Part shown: one piece after another, positions 33,630-41,469 of the stretch
How the letters are laid out: every line of letters begins with the position of its first letter
How positions within the stretch are numbered: the first letter of the stretch is position 1
Source: Corynebacterium aurimucosum ATCC 700975
Lineage (GTDB): Bacteria > Actinomycetota > Actinomycetes > Mycobacteriales > Mycobacteriaceae
Length of the DNA: 64,000 bases
NCBI RefSeq assembly: GCF_000022905.1
Contig: NC_012590.1
Coordinates: forward strand, 1,674,001-1,738,000
Direction of reading: 5' to 3'
The notes under the pieces: model-generated
What the model was told of the DNA's origin: nothing
Databases searched by the model: none
The model's input: only the letters and a program-made list of their open reading frames with translations
Position numbers and translations under genes: made by a program

Positions 33630-33784
33630 CTGGGGTTCTCTCTATCTCTCTCGCATGCGCTCTCTCAAACGCACACCATCATTATGGGGCGTTGTCCTTG
33701 GCGAAGCGTTCCGGTGCACTGAACGCTTCCTGCCAATTACTGAGAATTACCTGCGAGGGAATCGCCGACAAGGCGAAGAGCGAA

Positions 33785-35287
33785 TTACTTGGACTCAAGC
33801 TGCAGCGTCTTCTGCGTGTACTCCCACATCTCGTTGTAGAGCTTCTTGTCCTTGGAGAGCTTGGTGCCGTAGGACGGAATCATCTCCTGAATCTTATCGC
33901 CCCACTGGATCATGTTCTCACCGAAGCAGCGCTCCAGCAGCTCAATCATGATGGCCGGGGTGATGGAAGCACCCGGGGAAGCGCCAAGCAGACCAGCGAT
34001 GTTGCCTTCTGGGTTGTTGATGAGGGTGGTACCGAACTCCAAGGAGCCGAACTGCGGTGCACCCGCCGGCTTAATCACCTGAACACGCTGGCCGGCGATA
34101 ACAGTCTCCCAATCAGCCGGGTCAGCGCTCGGGACGTATTCCTTCAGGGTTTCAACGCGCTTGTCGAAGTCCTTGAGGACCTCGGTCACCAGGTACTTGG
34201 TCAGACCAAACTCCTGTGCAGCCACACCCAGGTAAGAGGTGATGTTGTCCGGACGGATGGACTTAAACAGGTCCAGGTAGGAGCCCTTCTTCAGGAACTT
34301 CGGGGACCAGCCACCGTAGGGGCCAAACAGCAGGCCTTCTTCACCGTCGATAACACGGGTGTCCAAGTGCGGCACGGACATCGGCGGAGCGCCCACAGCA
34401 GCCTTGCCATACACCTTGGCGTGGTGCTGCTTGACAAGCTCCGGGTTCTTGGAACGCAGCCACAGGCCCGAAACCGGGAAACCGGCGAAACCAGAAACCT
34501 CACGGACACCAGCCTTACGCAGCAGGTCGAGTGCGTAACCGCCGGCACCGACGAAGACGAACTTGGCGTGGACAGCTTGGTAGTCACCGGTGTGCAGGTT
34601 CTTTGCCACCACGCGCCACTTGGAGCCCTCACGCTTGATATCAACGACCTCGTGGCCATAACGGATCTCGGTGCCGGCAGCCTTAGCGGCAGTGAAGAAC
34701 TGCTTAGCCAGGGCGCCAAAGTTGACGTCGGTGCCCGCATCGGTCCAAGAGATGGCAACCTTCTGGGAGTTGAAGTCACGGCCCTGGGACATCAGGGGCA
34801 GCTTCTCCTGGAAGGTGGCGTCATCGTCGCTGAACTGCATGTTCGGGAACATGTGGTTATCCTTCAGTGCGTCGAAACGGCGCTTCAGGTAATCCACCTG
34901 GATGGAGCCCTGGGCAAAGGACACATGCGGAACTGGGTTGATGAAGGCCTTCGGGTCCGTCAGGATGCCATTGTTGAGCTGGTGGGACCAGAACTGGCGA
35001 GAAACCTGGAACTTCTCATTGATGTTCAAAGCCTTGGAGATATCAATGCGGCCGTTCTTCTCCGGGGTGTAGTTCAGCTCGCACAGCGCGGAGTGACCCG
35101 TACCGGCGTTGTTCCACGGCGAAGAAGACTCAAGGGCAGGCCCATCCAGGCGCTCGAAGACCATTTGGGTCCAGCTGGGCTCGAGCTCACGCAGCATGGC
35201 GCCGAGGGTGGCGCTCATAATACCTGCACCAATGAGTGCGACCTCAACCTCGTCTACTACTTGTGCTGTCTTCTTATCGGAGGACAC
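33785..35287 (-). CDS. mqo: Malate:quinone oxidoreductase
   Basis: FAD-dependent membrane-associated enzyme that oxidises malate to oxaloacetate and passes electrons to menaquinone; it is the main malate oxidant in corynebacteria. The N-terminus has the dinucleotide motif VALIGAGIMSATLGAML (residues 14-30), and GPYGGWSPKFLKKGS and SPGASITPAIMIELLERCFGE are family motifs. The length of 500 aa matches C. glutamicum Mqo. Its 5' region (35288-35578) includes a palindromic hairpin. Confidence 0.96.
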   Translation of the reverse strand: MSSDKKTAQVVDEVEVALIGAGIMSATLGAMLRELEPSWTQMVFERLDGPALESSSPWNNAGTGHSALCELNYTPEKNGRIDISKALNINEKFQVSRQFWSHQLNNGILTDPKAFINPVPHVSFAQGSIQVDYLKRRFDALKDNHMFPNMQFSDDDATFQEKLPLMSQGRDFNSQKVAISWTDAGTDVNFGALAKQFFTAAKAAGTEIRYGHEVVDIKREGSKWRVVAKNLHTGDYQAVHAKFVFVGAGGYALDLLRKAGVREVSGFAGFPVSGLWLRSKNPELVKQHHAKVYGKAAVGAPPMSVPHLDTRVIDGEEGLLFGPYGGWSPKFLKKGSYLDLFKSIRPDNITSYLGVAAQEFGLTKYLVTEVLKDFDKRVETLKEYVPSADPADWETVIAGQRVQVIKPAGAPQFGSLEFGTTLINNPEGNIAGLLGASPGASITPAIMIELLERCFGENMIQWGDKIQEMIPSYGTKLSKDKKLYNEMWEYTQKTLQLESK

Positions 35288-35578
35288 TGTACTTATTACC
35301 TCTTTGAGTCGATATATTCGTTGTGGTCAAGTGCCCGGCGCATGTGGGTGCACAGGGCGCGGTGAGAAGCGCTCGACGATGCTAGGAAGCAAACCGGCAT
35401 ACAGACCTCCCCTGCGGGAGGTCCGTCAAGCATTGATTCCACCTTACGCCCCTTGCCGCAAAATAGGCATTCCTGGGAGAATAAATGCCCGAATCCGAGT
35501 CCACTACCCCATTCGTGGTGCAGGACATCTGCCGCTAGCACTCCACCCCGCCCGATGTACCTGGCTGCACGGCCTATC
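35288..35578. other. Intergenic region upstream of mqo
   Basis: About 290 bases between divergent mqo and the hydrolase gene. GACCTCC (35404-35410) and GGAGGTC (35417-35423) form a perfect 7-base inverted repeat with a 6-base loop, either an operator or the stem of a leader. I see no clear GlxR or RamA motif and no convincing ORF. The open frame that runs from about 35453 to join the hydrolase is an upstream extension without a start-site signal. Confidence 0.45.
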
Positions 35579-35587
35579 ATGAGCTCC

Positions 35588-36589
35588 ATGACATATGACG
35601 AACTCAAATGGACAGAAGATTTCCTCGGGCCCGATTTCCAAGCCACCACCCTTGAACTCGGCGCCGACCCTGATGGCGAGGGCGATGTGTGCGCGACGCT
35701 CTTGCGCTACTGCCCTGACACGGATGCCCACGATGACCGCCCCGCCCTGGTGTGGGTCCATGGCATGACGGATTACTTCTTTCACGATCACGTGGCGCGC
35801 TATTTCTATGATCTCGGCTATGCCTTTTATGCTCTCGACCTGCGCAAGTGCGGGCGCTCCCGGAGGGACGGCCAAACCTGGCATTACATCAGCGATATGA
35901 AGAATTACGACGCCGACCTCAACGCGGCTCTCGACGCCCTCCCCAACCAGCGTGTCGTCATCGTGGGCCACTCCACCGCCGGCACCATCATCGCACTCTG
36001 GCTTGATCGCCTTCGCCGCCAGGACCGCGAACGTTTCAACCGCATCTCCGGTGTCGTCTTCAACAGCCCCTGGTTGGCCATGATGGGAATGGCGGATAAG
36101 ACTTATGAGCTGCTCAAGCACGTTATCTATTCCGGCGCTGCCATCGCCCCAAAGTTCCCGATTCCCGGAGGCGATCTCACTGCCTACGGGGAATCTATCC
36201 ATTCCGAAGAACAGGGTGACTGGGATTTCGATCGTCGCTTCAAGCCGCTGGGCGGGCACCCGAAATACCTGGGCTGGGTAGCAGCAGTCTTCCGTGGCTT
36301 CGACGCGATCCATTCCGGCCGCATCGACATGGGACTCCCACTGCTGACCATGACTTCAGGGCGTTCCGAGCTCAATCAGGCTTATAGCGAATCCTCTAAC
36401 ACCGCTGATGTTGTTGTGGACGTACGCCAAAGCCAGCGATGGGCCAAGGAGCTCAGCGCTCGCTATACGCTCCACGTTGTAAATAATGGGCGCCACGATC
36501 TCTTTCTTTCCCGCCCCGAACCGCTGCAGGAAGCCCTCTCCACCACCGCGGAATGGCTGCGCGCCGTGGTCCCAGTTGAGACGGTTTAG
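35588..36589 (+). CDS. Alpha/beta hydrolase (serine aminopeptidase S33 type)
   Basis: A 333-aa hydrolase. The nucleophile elbow GHSTAGT lies near residue 125, preceded by LVWVHGMTDYFFHDHVARYFYDLGYAFYALDLRKCGRS (oxyanion-hole region); the late NNGRHDLFL gives the catalytic His. It resembles lysophospholipase/monoacylglycerol-lipase-like proteins, but substrate cannot be given. ATG 35588 is the chosen start; an in-frame ATG at 35579 is three codons upstream. No signal peptide is seen. Confidence 0.8.
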   Translation: MTYDELKWTEDFLGPDFQATTLELGADPDGEGDVCATLLRYCPDTDAHDDRPALVWVHGMTDYFFHDHVARYFYDLGYAFYALDLRKCGRSRRDGQTWHYISDMKNYDADLNAALDALPNQRVVIVGHSTAGTIIALWLDRLRRQDRERFNRISGVVFNSPWLAMMGMADKTYELLKHVIYSGAAIAPKFPIPGGDLTAYGESIHSEEQGDWDFDRRFKPLGGHPKYLGWVAAVFRGFDAIHSGRIDMGLPLLTMTSGRSELNQAYSESSNTADVVVDVRQSQRWAKELSARYTLHVVNNGRHDLFLSRPEPLQEALSTTAEWLRAVVPVETV

Positions 36590-36654
36590 ACTCGCTCACC
36601 TCGCGCTTTTCAACCTGCACGGGTTGCGGCTAGGCAGCCTCTAGAATGGTCGGC

Positions 36655-38031
36655 ATGACTTCCGCACAGCACTTTGACCTCGTCATCATCGGCACCGGGT
36701 CGGGAAATTCAATCCCCTCTCCTGAGTTCGACGATAAATCCATCGCCATCATCGAAGAGGGAACCTTCGGTGGAACCTGTCTCAACGTGGGCTGCATCCC
36801 GACGAAGATGTACGTCTACGCTGCCGACGTTGCACTCGCCGCGCGCGAGGCCACACGTCTTGGGCTCAGCGCCCACGTGGATGCTGTGGATTGGGAGGGC
36901 ATTGTCGAGCGCGTATTCCACAACCGCATTGATCAGATCGCCCGCGGTGGCGAAGAGTACCGCCGCGGCGAGGAAACGCCCAATATTACAGTCTTTGATC
37001 AGCACGCTCGGTTCATCGGACCAAAAACCCTGCAGGCCGGCGATGACATCATCACCGGTGACAATATTGTTATTGCTACCGGCTCACGCCCTGTGCTGCC
37101 CGAACCTTATGCCAGCTCTTCCGTGCCGGTCCACACCAACGAGGACATCATGCGGCTTGAGAAGCAGCCGCGCAGCCTCATTGTGGTCGGCGGTGGCTAC
37201 ATCGCCATGGAATTTGCTCACGTCTTCGATGGCCTGGGCACCGAAGTGACCGTGGTCAACCGTTCGGAGAAGCTCCTCCGCTTCCTCGACGAAGACTTAA
37301 GTTCCCGGTTCAACGACATCGCACGCGAGCGTTTCGACGTCCGCATTGGCACCACCACAGCACTAGAGGAAACCGCAGACGGTGTACGTCTAACCTTGGA
37401 TAGCGGTGATGTCCTCGAGGCAGAAGCCATCCTCGTGGCCACCGGCCGCCAACCCAATGGCGATCAGATGGATCTTTCTACCAGCGGCATTGAAATGCAC
37501 GAGGACGGGCGCATCAAGGTCGACGAGTTTGGTCGCACCACCTGCGAGGGTGTGTGGGCTCTCGGCGATGTCTCCTCCCCCTACATGCTCAAGCACGTAG
37601 CCAATGCGGAGCAGCGAGCAGTCCAGCACAACCTGTTACACCCAGACGATCTCCAGCCAATGCCGCATGAGCACGTCCCAGCGGCTGTCTTCACCCACCC
37701 GCAAATTGCGACGGTAGGACTTACTGAGGCACAAGCCCGCGAAGAGGGCTATGACGTCACGGTGAAGGTGCAGAACTTTGGCGACGTTGCCTATGGCTGG
37801 GCTATGGAAGACACAACGGGCATCTGCAAGCTGGTAGCTGACCAGGGCACGGGCAAGCTCCTCGGCGCCCACCTAATGGGCCCACAAGCCTCCACTCTTA
37901 TCCAGCAGTTGATCACTGCCATGGCCTACGGCCTTGATATGCGCGAGTTCGCCCGCTCTCAATACTGGATCCACCCGGCACTGCCAGAAGTAGTGGAAAA
38001 CGCAGTTTTGGGACTAGAGTGGCAGGAGTGA
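36655..38031 (+). CDS. mtr: Mycothione reductase
   Basis: NADPH-dependent flavoenzyme that reduces mycothione (oxidised mycothiol), maintaining thiol redox balance in actinobacteria. FAD motif LVIIGTGSGN (residues 9-18), the redox-active pair GGTCLNVGCIPTK (C42 and C47) and the NADPH-binding region (VGGGYIAMEF) are intact, with a dimerisation domain ending WIHPALPEVVENAVLGL. The length is 458 aa from ATG 36655. The GxGSGN form in place of the usual GxGxxG/A is typical of Mtr. Confidence 0.94.
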   Translation: MTSAQHFDLVIIGTGSGNSIPSPEFDDKSIAIIEEGTFGGTCLNVGCIPTKMYVYAADVALAAREATRLGLSAHVDAVDWEGIVERVFHNRIDQIARGGEEYRRGEETPNITVFDQHARFIGPKTLQAGDDIITGDNIVIATGSRPVLPEPYASSSVPVHTNEDIMRLEKQPRSLIVVGGGYIAMEFAHVFDGLGTEVTVVNRSEKLLRFLDEDLSSRFNDIARERFDVRIGTTTALEETADGVRLTLDSGDVLEAEAILVATGRQPNGDQMDLSTSGIEMHEDGRIKVDEFGRTTCEGVWALGDVSSPYMLKHVANAEQRAVQHNLLHPDDLQPMPHEHVPAAVFTHPQIATVGLTEAQAREEGYDVTVKVQNFGDVAYGWAMEDTTGICKLVADQGTGKLLGAHLMGPQASTLIQQLITAMAYGLDMREFARSQYWIHPALPEVVENAVLGLEWQE

Positions 38032-38372
38032 AAGTTACATCAAATTGAGTGATCTTTTTCACATTGCCGTTAAACTAATTTCACCAAAAGCCCTGAACCC
38101 CACTACAAGCGCCGCTTAACGCCACCAACATCTGCCAGCAATCTTTCAGGATTTCACCCATTTTGGGGGTGGTAGGCGCGGAGGCTTAAAAGAAGCTTCA
38201 AACCGACGTGCATTTTCCCTGACCGTTGGCTAGGTTAAGTACGGACACCGGAACGAGCCGCTACTCTCTACCGGCTCAGTGTGTTTTGGGGATACCAAAA
38301 TAATCCCTATCCCTGTAAATCAAAGCCTCCCAATCCGGAGGCTTTGCACGTACGACACTAAGGACTTTTGAT
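38032..38372 (+). promoter_or_regulatory. Promoter and structured leader of the exported-protein cluster
   Basis: This 341-base gap has no gene. After the possible GlxR site, GATTTCACCC/GGGGGTGG (about 38150-38173) may end mtr. Three consecutive perfect hairpins then lie before A1: GAGCCG/CGGCTC (38255-38277), TTTTGG/CCAAAA (38284-38300) and AAAGCCTCC/GGAGGCTTT (38322-38345). The third is followed by no T-tract. A1's AAGGAC ribosome site lies in the 27 bases after it. A -10-like TAGGTT is at 38231-38236 but no good -35 is seen. A long structured 5' leader fits; stability or translational control is inference. Confidence 0.55.
38048..38063. promoter_or_regulatory. Possible GlxR (CRP-type) binding site
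   Basis: AGTGATCTTTTTCACA agrees with the corynebacterial consensus TGTGANNTANNTCACA at 10 of 12 fixed positions. It lies just after mtr and about 310 bases upstream of the small exported protein A1. Whether it acts on A1, or is chance, is open. Confidence 0.35.
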
Positions 38373-38813
38373 ATGCGTATCCGCAATGCAGCCATCGCCG
38401 GCGCTACTGCTCTCGCTGTTACTTTCGGCGGCTCCACCGTCGCTTTCGCAGAGGACACCAACTCCTCCGCTCAGGAGAACACCAGCCCCTCTTCCCAGGA
38501 GAACTCCAACTCCTCCGCTTCCAAGGAAGGCGCCAAGGGCGAGGCTTCCCTGTCCTCCAAGATCGGTGACACCTGGTTCAACAAGGGCGAGAACGACAAC
38601 AAGACCACCGAGGCTGACGGCCGCGCTATCTTCGGCTCCTCCAAGCACGAGAACTGCGATGCCAACGAGACCAAGGAAGAGTGCACCCGCCTCAGCGACC
38701 AGCCGACCTGGGCCAAGGCTTTCTACGGCCTGGGCATCGCTAGCGCTATCGCTTCCGTAGCTGGCTTCATCGGCGTTGTGTACAACTTCTTCGTCCACGG
38801 CCCGTCCTTCTAA
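38373..38813 (+). CDS. Small exported protein A1 (paralogue of A2), unknown function
   Basis: A 146-aa protein with a clear signal peptide (basic MRIRN, hydrophobic core, cleavage probably after AFA at residue 26). The mature start is Ser/Asn/Glu-rich and low-complexity (residues 27-52), followed by SLSSKIGDTWF, a central DGRAIFGSS, two cysteines (HENCDANETKEEC) and a C-terminal hydrophobic stretch YGLGIASAIASVAGFIGVVYNFFV that could cross or insert into a membrane. I do not recognise a named family. It is followed by B1 at 41 bases. It might be a surface or outer-membrane protein; O-mycoloylation is possible but unsupported. Confidence 0.8.
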   Translation: MRIRNAAIAGATALAVTFGGSTVAFAEDTNSSAQENTSPSSQENSNSSASKEGAKGEASLSSKIGDTWFNKGENDNKTTEADGRAIFGSSKHENCDANETKEECTRLSDQPTWAKAFYGLGIASAIASVAGFIGVVYNFFVHGPSF

Positions 38814-38854
38814 GACGTCTCCCCTACACACTTTTTCCGAAAGGCTTAAATTTC

Positions 38855-39259
38855 ATGCGTAACTTCCGCACCGCCGCCGTTGCTGCCGCAACCGCTGCTT
38901 CCGTTGCTTTCGCTGGCACCTCCGTTGCTTTCGCTGCAGAGAGCCAGAACGAGAACGAGAACACCTCCTCTTCCCAGCTGTCCTCCGCAATCGGCGAGGC
39001 CAACAAGGACAAGTCTAACGAGACCCTGTCCTCCAAGATCGGCTCGCAGCTCGAGAAGGACAAGAAGGTCTCCGGAGAAGACCTCCTCGGCAAGGAGACC
39101 AAGGACGAGACCAACCCGGCTTGGGCCAAGATCTGGCGCGACGGCACCTACGCTGCCCTCGGCACCGCAATTGCAGGTGCCCTGTTCGCTGCCTACAACT
39201 TCGCTGTGTCCAACAACATCGTTCCGGCACACGTGCTGGACCCGATCTTCCGCCGCTAA
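38855..39259 (+). CDS. Small exported protein B1 (paralogue of B2), unknown function
   Basis: A 134-aa protein. The signal peptide MRNFRTAAVAAATAASVAFAGTSVAFA ends near residue 27. The Asn/Glu/Ser-rich linker is followed by TLSSKIG, and then NPAWAKIWRDGTYAALGTAIAGALFAAYNFAVSNN, a hydrophobic C-terminal segment conserved in B2. GAAAGGCTT precedes the ATG as a ribosome site. A1 and B1 are a probable bicistron, since the 41-base gap has no terminator. A hairpin with a short T-run (39300-39332) follows. Confidence 0.8.
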   Translation: MRNFRTAAVAAATAASVAFAGTSVAFAAESQNENENTSSSQLSSAIGEANKDKSNETLSSKIGSQLEKDKKVSGEDLLGKETKDETNPAWAKIWRDGTYAALGTAIAGALFAAYNFAVSNNIVPAHVLDPIFRR

Positions 39260-39299
39260 TTAAGTTGCGGGTACGCTGACTAACTCAGCGGATTTCACG

Positions 39300-39334
39300 A
39301 GCGCCCATCCTCTTGTTGTAAGGATGGGCGCTTT
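39300..39334 (+). terminator. Terminator after B1
   Basis: GCGCCCATCC (39301-39310) and GGATGGGCGC (39322-39331) form a perfect 10-base stem followed by TTTCGC. It separates the A1-B1 unit from A2-B2. Confidence 0.7.
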
Positions 39335-39571
39335 CGCATGTCTTGGCTGTCTATTGGTGAGCTGTCGAAATCCTTTCATTCTCTTAAGCCTTACTGAGCG
39401 ATTTGCTGCAGATGTTTGCCCAGCAGCGGGATTTGGCGGGCTCAAGTAGTAATCACCTAAGAATGGTTTCGTTCCTGTGAATCCTGCCAATGTTTACGCT
39501 AGAATCGCTCAAGTGACTTGGGACACCCTATAGTTATTCCAGTTCCTACGAGGTTTAAAAGGATTCACACT
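39335..39571 (+). promoter_or_regulatory. Promoter region of the A2-B2 unit
   Basis: TAGAAT at 39500-39505 is a good -10 candidate, with a weak TGTGAA at 39476-39481 as -35 (18-base spacer). The leader to ATG 39572 is then about 60 bases and ends with AAAAGGATTCACACT before the ATG. The rest of the gap has no gene that I can support. Confidence 0.5.
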
Positions 39572-39925
39572 ATGTGCATTCGCAAGGCCACCATTGTCGG
39601 TGCTACCGCTCTCGCTGTTGCATTCGGCGGCACCACCGTTGCTACCGCTGCAGAGGACAGCAGCAACGATTCCGCTTCCAACTCTTCCGCATCTGCTGGT
39701 GAGCAGCAGGGCACCCAGAAGGCAGGCGGCTCCTCCGCACTGGGCAAGGCGCTCGAGGCTGACAAGGAAGCCAACGGTCAGAACATCTTCGGTCAGAACT
39801 CTTCCATCTCCAGCGAGCCGAAGTGGGCACAGGCCCTCGCTGGCATCGGCATCGTCGCCACCATCATCACCATCGCCGGTGGTCTGGTTGGCCCGGCGCT
39901 GAACTACCTCAAGTTCGGCATGTAG
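39572..39925 (+). CDS. Small exported protein A2 (paralogue of A1), unknown function
   Basis: A 117-aa protein. The signal peptide MCIRKATIVGATALAVAFGGTTVATA (cleaved near 26) resembles A1's, and the mature part shares a Ser-rich head, EANGQNIFGQNSS (A1: ADGRAIFGSS) and a hydrophobic tail WAQALAGIGIVATIITIAGG. It lacks the two cysteines and the SLSSKIG motif of A1, and is shorter. The ATG at 39572 is chosen over an upstream in-frame ATG at 39518 because AAAAGGA precedes it and it yields the signal peptide. B2 follows 48 bases later. Confidence 0.8.
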   Translation: MCIRKATIVGATALAVAFGGTTVATAAEDSSNDSASNSSASAGEQQGTQKAGGSSALGKALEADKEANGQNIFGQNSSISSEPKWAQALAGIGIVATIITIAGGLVGPALNYLKFGM

Positions 39926-39973
39926 TTCTCCCCTTCCCCCTTCTAACCCACTTTTTGAAAGGCTTTACCCAAG

Positions 39974-40408
39974 ATACGTAATTTCCGCACCGCCGCCGTT
40001 GCTGTTGCAACCGCCGTCACTGTCGCCTTCGCTGGCACCACCGTAGCTTCCGCTGCTGAGGCTGTTCCTGGCTCCGACCTGACTGACCAGCAGGTTCAGG
40101 AGGAGCTCCAGAACGACGCTACTTCCTCCGAGATGTCCTCCGCACTCTCTTCTGAAGGCAATGGCTCCCTCTCCTCCAAGCTGGGCGGCGTGACCGACGG
40201 CAACATCACCGGTAAGGGTGCTGACGCCTTCGGCTCCACCAAGAACCCATCCCAGGTTCCGCAGTGGCTGGACCTTTGGCGTGGTGGCACCATCGCTATG
40301 GTTGCCGCTGCTGCTGTTTCCCCCGCTGTCGCCGCCTACAACTACGCTGTGTACTCCGGCACGATTCCGGACTACGTTGGCCAGGCCCTCAAGAACGCCT
40401 CCTTCTAG
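39974..40408 (+). CDS. Small exported protein B2 with ATA at the expected start codon
   Basis: The reading frame aligns with B1 from its first codon: (I)RNFRTAAVA... through the signal peptide to QWLDLWRGGTIAMVAAAAVSPAVAAYNYAVYSGT and a C-terminal hydrophobic end. But the codon aligning with B1's ATG is ATA (39974-39976), and the in-frame stop TGA at 39956-39958 leaves only AAG GCT TTA CCC AAG before it, so no ATG, GTG or TTG is available upstream. The next in-frame ATG is at 40133, after the signal peptide and early mature region. GAAAGGCTT sits 9 bases upstream as in B1. Either ATA initiates, or the gene has lost its start. No stop interrupts the 144 codons. Confidence 0.7.
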   Translation: MRNFRTAAVAVATAVTVAFAGTTVASAAEAVPGSDLTDQQVQEELQNDATSSEMSSALSSEGNGSLSSKLGGVTDGNITGKGADAFGSTKNPSQVPQWLDLWRGGTIAMVAAAAVSPAVAAYNYAVYSGTIPDYVGQALKNASF

Positions 40409-40429
40409 TCACGTTCATTGCTGGCAGCA

Positions 40430-40477
40430 CAAAGCCCTCCGCCTCACCGTGTATCGCACGGCAGGCGGAGGGCTTTG
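40430..40477. terminator. Terminator between B2 and map
   Basis: CAAAGCCCTCCGCC (40430-40443) pairs with GGCGGAGGGCTTTG (40464-40477), with CCGTG/CACGG inside. Followed by TTTCG on plus and TGCTG on minus. It lies between convergent genes and probably serves both. Confidence 0.75.
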
Positions 40478-40530
40478 TTTCGTTCTGGCAATGTTTAAGC
40501 GCTCGGCGCTTAAATATCGGCGCCTAAACG

Positions 40531-41400
40531 CTAGGCCTCATCCGGAAGGGTGAGGATCTCGTTACCATCATCAGTAATCACGATGGTGTGCTCGAACTGG
40601 GCGGTGAACCGGCCATCGGTGTTCTGGACGGTCCAGCCGTTATCCCAAATCTCATAGTCCAGCGAGCCCAGATTAATCATCGGCTCGATGGTCAAGGTCA
40701 TTCCAGGCTCGAGGATGTCACGGTAGGTCATGGAATCATAGTGCAGCACAACCAGCCCGTTGTGGAAGGTGGGGCCTACACCGTGACCGGTAAAGTCAGT
40801 GACCACGTTGTAGCCGAAGCGGTGAGCATAAGACTCAATGACGCGTCCGATGACGTTAATCTCACGGCCGGGCTTGGCGGCCTTAATGCCGCGCATCATC
40901 GCTTCCTTGGTGCGCTCCACCAGAAGCTTGTGTTCCTCGGTGACGTTGCCGGCGAGGAACGTAGCGTTGGTATCGCCGTGGACACCATTCTTGAACGCAG
41001 TGACATCGATATTGACGATGTCACCGTCCTCAATCACCGTAGTATCCGGGATGCCGTGGCAGACAATCTCGTTGAGGGAGACGCAGCAGGATTTCGGGAA
41101 ACCCAGGTATCCCAGCGTCGACGGGTACGCGCCGTGGTCACACATATACTCGTGCGCAACGCGGTCAATCTCATCCGTGGTCACACCGGGAGCCACTGCC
41201 TTTCCTGCCTCCTGAAGGGCGTTGGCGGCAATCCGGGAGGCCTCACGCATGGCCTCAATAACCTCCGGGGTCTGCACGAATGGCTCGCCCTGAGCTTCCT
41301 GAACCGTGTCCTTCCACACGTACTCGGGGCGCTCAATATCCTTCGGTACCTTGCGGATTGGGGTATCTTTTTCTTGTTTCAGCATCGCGCGCTTAGTCAT
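40531..41400 (-). CDS. map: Methionine aminopeptidase
   Basis: Removes N-terminal methionine from new proteins. The 289-aa protein shows the metal ligands in order: [47 protein letters not shown] and [10 protein letters not shown] (Asp, Asp, His, Glu, Glu). The N-terminal extension of about 40 residues (type Ib/c-like) with a [11 protein letters not shown] segment is common in actinobacterial MapB. Corynebacteria usually carry a second map elsewhere. It follows the PBP gene on the same strand. Confidence 0.93.
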   Translation of the reverse strand: MTKRAMLKQEKDTPIRKVPKDIERPEYVWKDTVQEAQGEPFVQTPEVIEAMREASRIAANALQEAGKAVAPGVTTDEIDRVAHEYMCDHGAYPSTLGYLGFPKSCCVSLNEIVCHGIPDTTVIEDGDIVNIDVTAFKNGVHGDTNATFLAGNVTEEHKLLVERTKEAMMRGIKAAKPGREINVIGRVIESYAHRFGYNVVTDFTGHGVGPTFHNGLVVLHYDSMTYRDILEPGMTLTIEPMINLGSLDYEIWDNGWTVQNTDGRFTAQFEHTIVITDDGNEILTLPDEA

Positions 41401-41469
41401 AACTACTCATGGTAGCCCTCTTGCCCAGCACCCGACAAAGAGCACCATTGGCGCGCTAAGGAGCACGCG

